Below, piece by piece: positions 35,501 to 47,930 of a DNA stretch of 64,000 nucleotides; position 1 is the stretch's first letter, and each line of letters begins with the position of its first letter. The stretch covers positions 26,314,501-26,378,500 of the forward strand of contig NC_092593.1 of assembly GCF_047663525.1 (NCBI RefSeq). The letters run 5' to 3'. This DNA comes from Anas platyrhynchos. Lineage: Eukaryota; Chordata; Aves; Anseriformes; Anatidae. Below the pieces are notes generated by a model. That model worked only from the letters and a program-made list of their open reading frames with translations, searched no databases and was not told the origin of the DNA. A program made the position numbers and the translations under genes.

Positions 35501-38500
35501 TAGCTTGTTTAACACAATTCCTGTCTTCTGACTTTAAGCTTTGCAGCTCCAAAGAGCATCAGAATTTGTGTAAGGAACTGAGGTGAGATTTGGAGGCAAC
35601 AGTCTCTAAAGGTGAGGCCATAAGTCTGGTTTCTTCCTTTTGCTAGAGAAAAGCTATTGCTGGGGAGAGAGCTCTGAGGAATAAAAAAAAGTTTCAGTCC
35701 TCCCTGTGATGGGAACAGTCTGAACCATGACTAAAGAGCTGTGCCTCTAAAAGGAGAGGCATAAATAGGAATTGGATGATGTAGCCAAGAGTTATGTCAT
35801 GAAATCCAAACCAAAGAAGGCTGGTGTATAGCAGATGGTTTTATGCATTACTAAAACCAATTTACTTTTGACATTTGTAAACTTCATGCTTGCTTGAACT
35901 CATAAACGGTACTTTAAGCTAGTTTCTCTCACTGTGGAGCCTCTACATTCCCTGGGAGTGCAATGTCATTTTGAGTACAGGCTTATGGATGGGGATGAAA
36001 GGTGTGGGGAAGAGGTGAAATTCAGAAAACTTCTGAGCTGCAGAGAAAGAGGAAAGAATCACAAATACAGGGCACCGTACAGTTGATACTGCAAATTCCT
36101 GAGCACTTGTGCATGATTATTCCTCTACTTCTACATCAAGATATTTAGCACTTAAGAGACTTTTTTATCATTTTGTGTGAATGTTTTCTGTGACTGATAA
36201 AAGAACAGTCTTATTTTAAGGCACTTTTACATCGCGTATCAAAGAAGAATGTTGAGGAACTGTGGCATGTTTGAACAAATTAACAGCTACTGATACAAGA
36301 TCTTAGTAAGTCGGGGCAGGAGACTTGTAAAAATGGCCCCTGAAATTAGTTTAGAAATTCCTGTTGTTTGCTAGAGGGATACAGCAAGGAAGCGTTCAGA
36401 TAGGGGAGAAAACTCCATTTGGGATCATTAATAATTCCTTTTGATGTGACCTGGCAGATATTTTAATGAAACAGAAGATTATTAACTATTCAAAATGTCA
36501 CTTTTCTACTTTTCTTTCCTTTTTCTTTTAACTTCTAAAATGGAGTTTTCTTTCAATTTCCAAAGTCAGCTGCCTTAACCACATACACGGTTTTATATCT
36601 TAATGAACGTTTTTTAGTGGTTATGAAGTTACAGTTGAACAAAAAGTTCTCAGTTTCTTCACTGACAGTTTTTCTCCTTCATTCTCTTCTGGCTGTTGTT
36701 TTGAAAAAGTAGTTCTTTAATCTGCTCAGTTTGATCTGCTTCATTTTCTGCTCTGGGGTGGGACATTTCTACACAACACCACGTCAGTTCTGTTCAAACA
36801 TCCACATGATACAAATGAGGTCCTGAACATTTTAAGTTACTTTAACTCACAGGAGCATCTACAGGCAAACTTCTTGCAGCACAAGCGGTAAGACAGACAT
36901 TTTTCAATGTAAGTATATTACAAATTGAAAACAAATATATGTGATTGCAGTCAAAATTAGGACTAAAGCATATGGATGAACTCTCTTATAATATTTATTG
37001 GCATACAATTTTCTTGCAAACATGCTATGTAGTACTTCTTTATTTGCAATAAAATTGATAATAAAAAATCATATCTTACTAATTATGAAGCAATTGACTG
37101 TTCAAAATGAAAAGTAGCATACTGAGGGTTCTTTATTTTCATTACAAACTCTTTACACAAAGAGCAGCCATTAGAGTCATCTTTGGTATCACAGACAGCA
37201 ACTGGGCAGCTGCAATTGCACAGAGCTGTCCTGCCAGAGTGAGGGAAAAGCATGGCAGAAATCTGAAACCATATATCAAGCAACCAGAGGGTCATGACTT
37301 TTATTAAAAAAAATAAAAAAAAAATTCTTTCCTTATTGGATGCCTTCTGGATTAGTTTGTTAGTTTTTTTGTTTGGTTTCTTGTTTTGTTTTGTTTTGTT
37401 GTTTTGTTTTGTTTTCAACAGTAGGCAAGCACTTGTTTTTAAGGAAAACAAAATTTCTCACATAATTAATTACATGATTCCAGTAGGTGGGACTTTGAGA
37501 AGAACACCTCCTGTAAGAGGTTATGTGATACAACGGGGAGAGCTTGAATTACCGGTTAACATCTGGTTGGACTGTGTTGTGCTGTGGGTGGAGTTTATCA
37601 GCATTCATGCTCTGCCCTGTGATGCAGCAGCTTGTGTTGAAAGCTGGAGCAAGCAGCAGGATGTCTTGTTCTTCCTGGCCAGCATCAGTGCCCAGGATGT
37701 GGGTTTTCTGTTAGAACTGGACATTAATGTTTGGGCTGAGAGCTCTTGAAAGAAAGGATTCCTGTTTGCATGTAATACATAGGATTGCTCTTTTTATATA
37801 AATAAAAATAGCTACACCTAGCAAATACTCCAGGCTTCTTTCAAGGTACGAAGTGAGTGGCCAGTCTCCAAAGACTTCTACAACTCAGTACGCACAGGAA
37901 GTAAATGAATGCTGCTCTTCATGGAATGGGTTACTGTTAACTTACTACTTGTTAGGCAGCTCTTAGGCTTCCTTTTAGAGCTTCTCCTTGGAGATTTGCA
38001 GCTTCCTTGATCTAGCAATGAAAGGGACCCGCAGAAGTGCTTACTTTTGCAAAGTCTCTTTCCAAAGTTTGAGGGGATTGGCATGTAGTGACTTCCATAG
38101 TACTTTGTGCTGGGCACTTGCGTCATCACGAACTATAAGAAATATTTCAAACTCCTTTTCTATGAAAATTCTCCTTGGTCTCTGTTGGCCTTCAGTCACA
38201 CTACAGAGCCACACTGCTCTTCATGTACAGCTGTTTGGGGAAAGCTGAGCTGTTTGAAGCTCTGTAGGAGCTCTGATAAGACTGCTTTTTCTTATATGTT
38301 TTCAGAGTCTGTATTCTTACCTGCTAGACGAAGTCTCTAGTTCCTGCTAGTGTCATCTTTTCACTTAATTTGAACCCAAACAAATAGAACAAATAGGTGA
38401 CTAAAAATAGGCTGTCTCTTTGCCTATGCTAGAAACTGTGCCAGGCAGTACTACGGAAACACAAGACCTGCTCTAACTTATTTGTGTCATACAGATTAAA

Positions 38501-41500
38501 AACTTAGATGCAATCAACTGGTCAAAAATTGTAGAAATAATTGGGGGGGGGGAAAAGAACTAAAAATAACCCACATTTGAAACTGTTATAAATTGTGGTA
38601 TGCTAGCAGCACTTAATCAAGATCAGAAAGCAAAACAGTTCATTTCTCTGTAAGTTATTAAATCCTTCTGGTAAGTGACACTCTGGAAACATTCAATAGC
38701 TTCATAACTGGCTGACTTAATGTTTTACATGCAGGAAAGATGGCTAGAACAGCAGTAATCAGCAGAATAAGTTGGTTTCATACTTGAGTTTGGTGAGGTG
38801 TTACATCGTGTGGGTAGCATTTATAAGAGCTCTCTCACTTTTAATTCGGTAGCAAAGATGACTGTCTGCTTCACAAATTAATAATATTTTCCTTTCTCTT
38901 ATAATACCAAGCTAATTCATTATATCGTATTTTATTTTATGACTCTTTGCTTAGCCTGCTCTTTATAGTATCTCTCACTGAGATAAACCATCTTTTAAGT
39001 TCGTTTTCTCTACTTGTCTCTGCGCAATAATATAATGTAATTACACCAGTAGTTTCCAAACTCATGTTACCCCCTCCCATATGTGAACCACAGATGCATA
39101 TCCTGTGTAAAGATTCTTCACATTAACGTCATCATTTATATTGTAACTTTCAGATTAACTTCCATTATTGTTTCTCATCTTTTTACTTTGTATTCTATGA
39201 TTAAGAAAGTCCAGGTTTCCATACCAGTTTTACTAAAAACAGCAATTTCTTGGCTATCCCTGAGCACAAGCTAGTAGTCGTTCTTTGATGGATGTGGACA
39301 AAGTCGCTTCACTTTCAGGTTTCAGAGGCCTCAGTCTGAAATGTACCTTAATCATTTGCTCTATGGTTCCGGGAACTAGGGCAGACGTGATGCTAAGTGT
39401 GGACATCTATTTCCTTTCTCCTCTTTCATTTTTCAATGGTGCATGCTCCATAGGACCGGATTCCTAGTGTCTTGTGCAATGAAATAGTTGGGAGGACAAA
39501 CAAGGAGATGCAGGCTGTGTCTTATTCAGTGGGTGGATGACATGCACAGGAGAGTAACATCCTCCATGGCACCTGAACGAAAGCCAGGCTTCAAGAGGAA
39601 GAGTCTGGAGGAAGTGAGAGGAAGTCAGCCTGTGTGCACAGCACATAAATGCCATCTCTAAATGCAGTGCCTTTTTAAATGGTTCTCCCCCATAAAACAC
39701 CAGTTTAGGTGTGGCAACATAGATGTTGTTGGTGTTATTTTCCAACATGCAGAACAGAAACACTCAGCACCCACGTCTGCTCCAGACAGATGAAGTATTT
39801 CAACTGAATACCCTTTTCCACTGATAAGCAGCTCACATAAAACATTTTGTCTATGTTGACTTGGTAAATTTGTGTGTATAGAAAAAATGTAGGGAAAAAG
39901 GAGGTATGTTTGTATTTCAAAATGAAATACTTTGACTTCTTTGAAATGATGCTTCACTTTAAAATTTACTTTAACCACGTTGAATTTCTAGCAAGAAAAA
40001 TGTTTGTCAGACATAAAACTATCTTTTTCTCAGCTTCCTAGTTTGTCAAAAAATCACATTCTTTTCAGATTGGACAGTGAATTTAGAACCAGTTATTCTC
40101 ATAAGTCTAGTTTTTGCAAAAGAACGGAAATTATGTATCTGAGTGAGAAATCTTCAAAGAACAAATAATAATACCACAAAATGGAGATGAGGTCAAACGT
40201 AGCAAAAGCTATCGTGTTGATCCTCCTTTCCTAGCTTACAATAAAGCCAAAAGCATTTTGAATTAATTAGGACGTTTTAGAGTGTAATGAGGGTAATGAG
40301 GGTAAAATTCTTTTTCAATAATTGGTCAACCTTTTTTCTTTTCATGCTATTAGATAGCTGCCATTATGTGATTCTGAATTCAATTCATTATTAGGATGAA
40401 CAGAACTTCTGAAACTTCCAATTGGATCCAACTGGATCTTTCCAACTGCCATTTCACTTATTTTTTTTTTTTTATTTTATTTTATGAATTTAATTTTCTG
40501 GGAGGCCAGTATGAATTGACACTTACAGCTAACTAGTCAGACTACAAGCTTGTTCATATGGCTTGTGAATAAATCACAAAATATTACTCATCATACAATA
40601 GTAGCATCTGTGTAGGGTAAAGTTTTGCAAAATGTTTCAGTGTTGTAGAAAACTGTCCCTGAATCAGAGCTGGAAGAGCAGTAAGCTGGAAATAGTTTGT
40701 TTTATGTGAAGCAGGTGGTGTGGGAAAGTAGAATTAGAATTTAAATTTACTAAATATATACAATAAAATATATGAATACAGAAATAAGCATCTGAAATGC
40801 ACCCAGCTGTATGTTGAGCATACCCAAAGGCTTCCCATGCTACCTCAACCCACACTTCATTTTAAAAAGTGAAAAAAGTCACTTATTCATAAATACATTG
40901 TCTTGCATCTGTTCTGAAATAAAACTTATAAATTGGCTGAAAAATGAAGTGGTGCTAGTTTCTGTCTAGTTGCTAGAAAATAGTTTCATGTTTTGCTGAA
41001 ATGCTATTTTCAGTTCTTTCAACATGAAACTGATGCTCTGATGATATTTGATCAGTAGATACCATGGCATTTTTGTAATTGTGAAGTGTTTAAAGAGAAT
41101 ACTCCAGCAAAATCTCAAATCCTGCCATTTTACACATCATTCAGAGTTCTCTTTAGTTCCTGCCCTAATTTGTTCACTTGGATATGCATGAGTAAGTGGC
41201 TGCCACTTTCCAGTGGTGGGCGAGTTGGTCCTATTAGTCACCTTCACATAATTAGAGTTGTCCAGAAACTTCATACAGAGAATGATCGTTTGTTTTAAGA
41301 AGTGTGTGTGTGTATATGTACAGATGCATGCATACGCAGCAACTAAACCTTTTTTGACAAAACTTTCCTTGAGTCAAAGCTAGATCTGCTCAGTGCCAGA
41401 CGCAGGAATGCAAAGAGCCTGAAGGTTGTGGTACTCATCTGGGAAGTGAGACATGCAGGCTGCTGCTCCTTTGCCTGATCCCACATCAAAGGCAGGAACG

Positions 41501-42573
41501 TGCTCAGACCACTGACTATCCCAGGAGAGTGCTCACTCCCTCTGCATTTTCAGCAGGAGACTGTAAAGGCTGGCAAGCTTTCCTGATTTTTACTGAAAAA
41601 CTCTGAATGGTTGCAATTTTGCCCTGATATATAATGGGAAATTCTTATCTTGAAACTTAGCAAGTATAATAGCAGACATCACAAGAATTGATTTGTTGAA
41701 ATCTATTCAAGATTGTTAAAATCTGAATGTTGTTGACAACACTGCCCTGCTAGAACATGGAACACCAGCAGATTTAGTGATGAGTACTGTGAATCTGTAT
41801 CTTGCAACAGAACTAAGAATTGCTGTTTTCAACAATTTTGAGACACTTAGAAGTCCTTTGCACAGCAGATTTTAAAGACAGCAGAAACTGTATGAGGTTC
41901 CAAACCAGTAACCCTTGTTCCTTCTCATACAAGAAAGATCTCTGGTCTGAAGAACTCATATTATTAATTTATGTGCTAATACCTATCAAGGTTGGAGTTT
42001 TATTTGTTCTGGTAATACTATGTTTAATCTTTCTTTTCTCTTTCCAAGTCACACATATACTGAATTCAGGCATCTTATTTGTACAGTTTGTAGGTATTTA
42101 AGCATGAGATACTGTAACTCATCTTTTTAAAACTTTCTTCTTTCCATAGACACAAAATAAATCAGCCACTGTTAATCTACAGGCTGTGGGAACACCAAAA
42201 GATGTTCCGTTCTGTGGTAGGACAACACATCAGCAGTTCTCTTGAATATATTTTATATAATATTCTTCTTTGTAATAATAAGGACAGTACATTATAAATG
42301 AGTACTAATCAAATAGTACTTGTTTTACAGCATCTGCAGGCCTAATTCAAGACCAGACATAGCAGGCAGAAGTGAAGATAGAATAATCTTAAAAGACACT
42401 GCAGCAATTAAGCAGATGCTGATTTCCACCTCTGAATTCCTAGGTGTTAAGCAGATAGCCTTTCCCCTTTGTTGCTTCTGTTGGAAAGGCTGAGTCAGGA
42501 TGAAACCTAAAACTTATACAGACACATCAGAATGTACGAATGCCAAAATTCAGATGCCTGGAACAAAGCCATT
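32501..42573. other. Intergenic DNA between CTLA4 and ICOS, first part
   Basis: Ten kilobases of AT-rich non-coding sequence. Simple runs include a T/A-rich tract near 33575, a TTTTG-type tract at 37381-37416 and a T-run near 40462. The 151-codon open frame at 37294-37749 begins in low-complexity sequence and matches nothing I know. No exon or RNA gene is supported. Confidence 0.55.
37381..37416. repeat. (TTTTG)n microsatellite
   Basis: About seven imperfect TTTTG pentamers, preceded by related T/G-rich sequence. Confidence 0.85.
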
Positions 42574-42930
42574 GAGAATCATGGGACAGCTGAGGTGGGA
42601 AGGCACCTCTGGAGATTGCCTAGTCCAAGGTCCCTGCTCAAAGCTGGGTCAGCTGGAGCAAGCTGCTCGGGGCCATGGCTGGCTGGGTTTTGAACATCTC
42701 CACAACCTCTCTGGGCAACCTGATCCAGTGTTTGACTACCCCCAGTAAAACTGTTCTGACATTTAAATGGATTTTTTTGGACTGCTTCTTGTCCTGTCAC
42801 TGGGCACCAAGAGTCTAGCTCCATCCTCTTTATCACTACCCCAAGTATTTATATACACTAATAAGATGCCTCCTGAGCCTTCCCTTCTTCAGGTTAAACA
42901 GTCCCAGTGTCTGTGAAATCAGGAATGGCC
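42574..42930 (-). mobile_element. CR1 LINE fragment, 3' end
   Basis: The + strand shows the reverse complement of a typical avian CR1 3' end: GAATCATGG, GGGAAGGCACCTCTGGAGAT, CTAGTCCAAGGTCCCTGCTCA, ACAACCTCTCTGGGCAACCTG, TCCAGTGTTTGAC, CTTGTCCTGTCACTGGGCACC, AATAAGATGCCTCCTGAGCC, CTTCAGGTTAAACAGTCCCAG. The element's sense strand is therefore minus. Small deletions and no intact reverse-transcriptase frame mark it as a dead, 5'-truncated copy. CR1 is the dominant retroposon of birds, which supports the avian origin of the window. Confidence 0.92.
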
Positions 42931-44422
42931 TATGCTTGACATATATGTGAAACTACTAATGAAAATAATGAACCATGTTGGGTTTCCACAGCAGCATCTG
43001 CTTGAACTGCTGCAGTTTCACTGATATACTCTCTCCTCACTGGAATATCTGTAAATCAAATGTTTTTGTACTTGTATTCTCACTCCTTAGATTTCTATTT
43101 GGGAATTCATGACAATACTAGGGTAACAGTTGATGCAAATTGCTTTCCTTTAGACATCCACACATAAAAGTGTATACACATATGTATTTGCATGCATATA
43201 ACTCAGATGTGACACAAAGCAAATGACATCTTGGGTGTGTAATTAAGCAGTTAACCTGTTAGAAGAGATGACATTTAACTCACTTTAAGCACACAGTCTG
43301 CAGGCTGCTTGTGGAGCTCTTTTTTCAAAGCTGATTGCTTCCTCTGTCTGTACTGAGTACATCCAACTGCTCCCACCGCTGGCTGTGTTGCAGGAGATGT
43401 GCTTCACAGATGAGCTAACTGCTCTGTAAGGGAAATGGCAGGTTGGTCAGAGAACTGGACTTTTTGACCTACACAATCACCCAAAAGCACTATCTTTTTC
43501 CTGCAAAGCAGTAAGCCCATCTGAAAGGCACTGCAGTGCCATGATCTTCAAATGATGTGGAGAACACTGCATTTTTCAGGCTTTGATGCCATTTAGCAAA
43601 TCAAATTGCAATTTGCTATCCTAGTCAGCAACGATGAGAGCATAAGAACATAACTGAGTCCACAGAAGGTCAGACAAATGATGTACTCTTTCTACTATCC
43701 AACCCTCAGCAGTGACCAAGAACTGTATCTGGGAAGAGAATAACAACATGGAAAATATGTTATGAAATTTCCACAAAATACTGTCCAAGCCTTCCCTCAC
43801 CAGCAGCTTAGGAATGTCAAAGTTTGGTATCTGTATGTTCAACAACCTTGAGGGATTTCTTTTACATGGATTCATTCAGCCACTTTTTGAAACCTTGTGA
43901 ACTTGAGTCCAGGTAAGCAAAGATGATCAATGTTCTGATTGTTCTGATTCTGTTCTGATTTGTTCATTGCATTACATAAGAAATGGAAGAACTTGAAAAA
44001 CCTTAAATGGCCTTGAAATTGGCAGAAAAACCTAGATAGAAAAAAGGTGCTATTCGAGGTAGTTTTCAAAGCTTTGGAAACAATGAATGGTTTCTTTTCT
44101 TAGTGGAAAAATAGTTATGTTTCCATATCAACTGATTTGTAGCTGTATTATAAAAAAGCATGTATGTAAAGCATATTAAAAAAATCACCACTTGCTCCTC
44201 AGAAAACCACTAACACTACTCACCCTGTTATGAAAACATGACTAGAAGGAAAGATGCAAATGGAGAACTTAATTTTTTCCTCTTCGGCTACTTTTTTTTT
44301 TTTTTCTTCAAGCAAAAGGGCACCCAAAACAGTCCATCACGCAAGCATTAGAGAGTCCTCACTGATGTCAGTACCAAACATAGCGTAACCACAGCAACCC
44401 AAAGAGAAGTGAAGTGACTGGC

Positions 44423-44449
44423 TTTTTTTTTTCCTTTTTTTTTTTTTTT
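44423..44449. repeat. T-rich run
   Basis: Two T runs separated by CC. Confidence 0.85.
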
Positions 44450-45264
44450 GCTACTGCTTTGTTCTTAGTTGTCCCTACTTAGCACAGAAGGAAAGAAACA
44501 AATGGCCCACAGACCTTAATGCCTGAATCAATATAATAGGAATTAATGACTTGATAACTAATGAATCCCATGTTTTGTGGATTGCAGGTAGAGTATAAAC
44601 CCTAGCATAGAAAGTAGTACATTTGTACACTTCTTGTTGTATTGGGAACACCAACAAAATGAGCAATGGTTATGTACTCCTGGGCCGCAACAGGGGCACT
44701 CCCCCCCCAACATCAGGTGAAGGGGTAAGTGTAAGAAAGACCTGGGTGAGCCAGTGAGTATATAGTCACATCCAAGAACACCTTTGAAGAGGTACATGGC
44801 AGCACCTCCAGGGAAACTTTCACCAAAACAAGGACAGTCCAGCCAACAAGAACAACATCAGCTGTGATGCTGATCTTTGCAGTATGTTGCACACACAACT
44901 TTGCCACTAACAGCTTCCCAACAGCCAGACGATGCCCCTGCTGCTAGCGTAGCATAGCGCAGACCATACAAGCAGAAATAATTCTAGCAAATGAACAGGG
45001 CAAGCGGTTGGTTAAAGGGAGAGAGGATGTGTGTGTGTGACTTTTCAGTGGTCACCTGAAGCAACAGGATTAGTAGCTGATCTATAAACTGATCTATGAA
45101 GAGAAAACTGAAAGTTTCACACTGGTTTTTCCATGGCTATCTGAAGAGCCATAGCCCCATTCTTGGCCTGGCTGCAAACCAAGGCAGCTCCCAGCCAGTA
45201 GGAGATACCTGAGGAATTAAGTTTAGGCTCAGGAACACTGCTATGAATAGCAATATTCATAGAC

Positions 45265-45383
45265 ATATAATATATGTGTATATATATATACACATATATA
45301 ATATATATATATATATAATAATATATAATAATATATATACTATATAATAATATTATATATATGTGTATATATATATAATATAC
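45265..45383. repeat. Long TA-rich low-complexity tract
   Basis: About 120 bases of alternating TA with short TAATA and GTGTA interruptions. It can form cruciform structures and is likely length-polymorphic. Confidence 0.92.
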
Positions 45384-46655
45384 AGACAATAATGTAACAA
45401 TAATTTTTGACACTAATATCAACAGAGCAAGAGCAGAGAAACACTAACTTTTACCTGTTCTGATAGTCATCTAAACAATTCACGAAAGTAAGAACAACAA
45501 TACAGCAAGTCAACTGTCTTGTCTCTCAGGTAAGCGTCCAGAAGTAGATGCTTAGTGACAAATGTAAGAGCAGGAAAAACACATAGTAATCTTTCAGGAT
45601 AGCTCCTGAAAGACCCACAACCAAAAAAAAAAAAATTGCAGGTCAAGGACTTTTCTTGGGTTTATGTCTTTGTAACTCAGCTGACCAAGGACACAGAAAA
45701 TCCACATGAACAATACGGACACTCCTATTTTCCCAGCTTCATCATGCTGCAAGAGGTTCCAGCAGACTGCTTGACCTCTCCTTGGATTTGGGTCTGCTTT
45801 GCTGTGGCTCAGTCAGAACTGCATGAGGCTACAGACCCAAAACAGAGGAAGCACTTTGGCTAGAATAACAAAAGCCCCCCCTCCCCCAGCAGACTTTCAC
45901 TTTTAATGACCACTAACCACTGAGCTGAGATCAAAGAGACCAACAGTGAAAAGCCTGTTTCTTAAAGTTTGCCAGCAAGCAGGGAGCTGCACATTTCTAT
46001 GCGACGAGTCTACAACTCCCTGGGCCAATTTAAGAGTAATAGCAACAGGAGCTGGCAATAGCTTAGGCTGAGCAGAGCTCAATTAGGACTTACCCTGAGA
46101 ACCTGGGTGGTCCACCCTGAACTGTATTAAGTGTCCAATAGAGCTAAACACAGAAGGACAGCCGACCAAGAATGGAGCTGGGCAGCTTCAGAGCTCGTAG
46201 CTTTTGCTGTGAGTGCTCTGTCTTGGCCCTATGAACCTTTGTAACATGCACACACACCAGTTTTTTTTTTCTTCTTGCACTCTCAGGGTGAAATTCACGA
46301 AAATGAAGCTGATTTCGACATGGTAATATGGAGATGTGGAGGGCCATCCAAATGAAAAAGAATGCCATTTTCTTGAATGTTCAGCAATGAAGACATTGTA
46401 CAACTTACGAAGTAGCTACGCCTGTTTCCCAGGAGCATTCCGAGGTGCACAAAGGTTGGAACTTCAATTAGGAAATCTGAGTCTTTACATGGCTACATGG
46501 CAAAGGCCAATTCACCAGAATATACTATGGTGATCTGTAATATCATCCATGTGGTTAAAGTGATGTTCTGAAGTAGTCATTTCAATCACTTATGTTCTCT
46601 AGAGAACACATATATCTTGTTTCTATGTTTTATTCACTGTTGTTCTAATTTTTAC

Positions 46656-46675
46656 TTTTTTTTTTTTTTTTTTTT
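46656..46675. repeat. T20 homopolymer run
   Basis: Uninterrupted run of 20 T. Confidence 0.9.
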
Positions 46676-47569
46676 GGTGGTGAGAGCAACCAAGCTGTCT
46701 GTGAGAGGAATACGTAGAGCCTTCCCTGAGTGAGTTCCCAAAGAACATCAAGCCTTTTAAGCACAGAAAAAGACGACATACTGCACTGGATTAAAAGTAG
46801 CCTGAGACAAACAGCAAACACATCAGAAAGGCTTATGGACAACTCCCCTCCTGCCATTCTTGCAGATAGGTTTTTGCTCCCAAGCTTAATGTGGGTTAAC
46901 TCGGTGACTTTCTGAGTGGCAGCAAACTGAGCTCTGACTGATCCCTGGAGGAGTTCCTTCAATCTCCTTGGAGGCATACCTGCCCTCCTTTTCTCTTCAT
47001 TATAATGTCTCCAGGTCTTAACGAGCCACACCTTTGCAGTTTGTTTCTGTGTTTCCCTGGTCAATGCCAGAGGAAGGTATTAGCATGATTTTCTTCCTCG
47101 TTCTCTTGAGGATGCAATGAACTGTGAGAATTTCGTCCTCTTTTCCAGTTTAACATGTGCAAGCCAGTACCACACACTGCTTTTACCACGTTTTGTGTGA
47201 CGGATGTTTCCAGACCCTGTATGGTTATACAGGGTCTGCTGAGCATGACTAAGCGTATGTTTTATCTAGAGACAACTGTGATTTCAGCATGTTCACCAAC
47301 AAAACTAGACTCGGTAGGTTGCTCATGGAAGGGGGAACCTGTCCTCCTGAAGCCTGGCTCCGGGCAATGCCAAGTGACTGAGCAGGCAGCGGGACCTTCG
47401 GCTGGCACCCGCTGGCCTCCGCCCCCTGAGGGGGGGCTGGTAACACCCTGAAGGAGACACGATGCCGTGACGAAAAAAGTGACTTTTTTTTAGACTCCTT
47501 TGTCTCCAGGCCTTTCCCGTCCTACTGGAGGGACTGATTGTTTTCACGGCTTGCTCCTTCTCATCAAAT

Positions 47570-47930
47570 TAGCGGGTGCAGCCTGACAACTGCGCAACGC
47601 CCGCTCAGAAGGCAGAGCCTCCCCCTCCGCCGTGACACCGAAAACACGGAGCCCTGCTCTGACCTGCACGCCTCGTGTCAGAAACGTTAAAAAATGAGGA
47701 ACCCCCAAATCTCTCCACACTAACGCTGTGTGCGCGGGCGGCCCCTGAGGCGCGGCTGCCCTGAGGCGGCGGGGCCGTGCCGGGCCGTGAGGCAGCGCGG
47801 AGCGGCGGCGCCCCCGTGCGGGCCCGTGGCGGCGGGGCGGGAAAAGGCCGGCGGCTGCCCGAGGGCTTCACAGCCCGGGCTGGCGCTGGGGCTGGGGCTC
47901 ACGGCGCATGGGGCTCTGACACACTCCTGT
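47570..47930. promoter_or_regulatory. Isolated CpG island, candidate promoter
   Basis: A sharply GC-rich block, strongest at about 47,725-47,900, dense in CpG (runs such as GCGCGGGCGGCC and GGCGGCGGGGCGGG) inside AT-moderate DNA. A GC box (GGGGCGGG) overlaps an E2F-type site GGCGGGAAAA at 47836-47845. CpG density this high normally survives only where DNA stays unmethylated in the germ line, as at promoters. It lies 16 kb after CTLA4 and 6.1 kb before ICOS exon 1, where no gene is known to me. Open frames over it look like GC-driven artefacts. It could be the promoter of a non-coding RNA, an enhancer, or an upstream ICOS promoter. Confidence 0.65.

Larger units (their letters stand above)
42931..47569. 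other. Intergenic DNA, second part
   Basis: No gene is supported. It contains T-rich runs near 44292-44304 and 44423-44449, a long TA tract at 45265-45383 and T20 at 46656-46675. GC content rises from about 47.3 kb towards the CpG island. Confidence 0.55.

Noticed and set aside
37107-37330. Possible processed pseudogene with an A-rich tail near 37304-37324
   Set aside because: No identifiable parent gene and no target duplication found. The A-rich tract is interrupted and may be simple low-complexity DNA.
44475-44907. Minus-strand overlapping frames with hydrophobic stretches
   Set aside because: No continuous frame, start context or family similarity. Stops interrupt every alternative reading.
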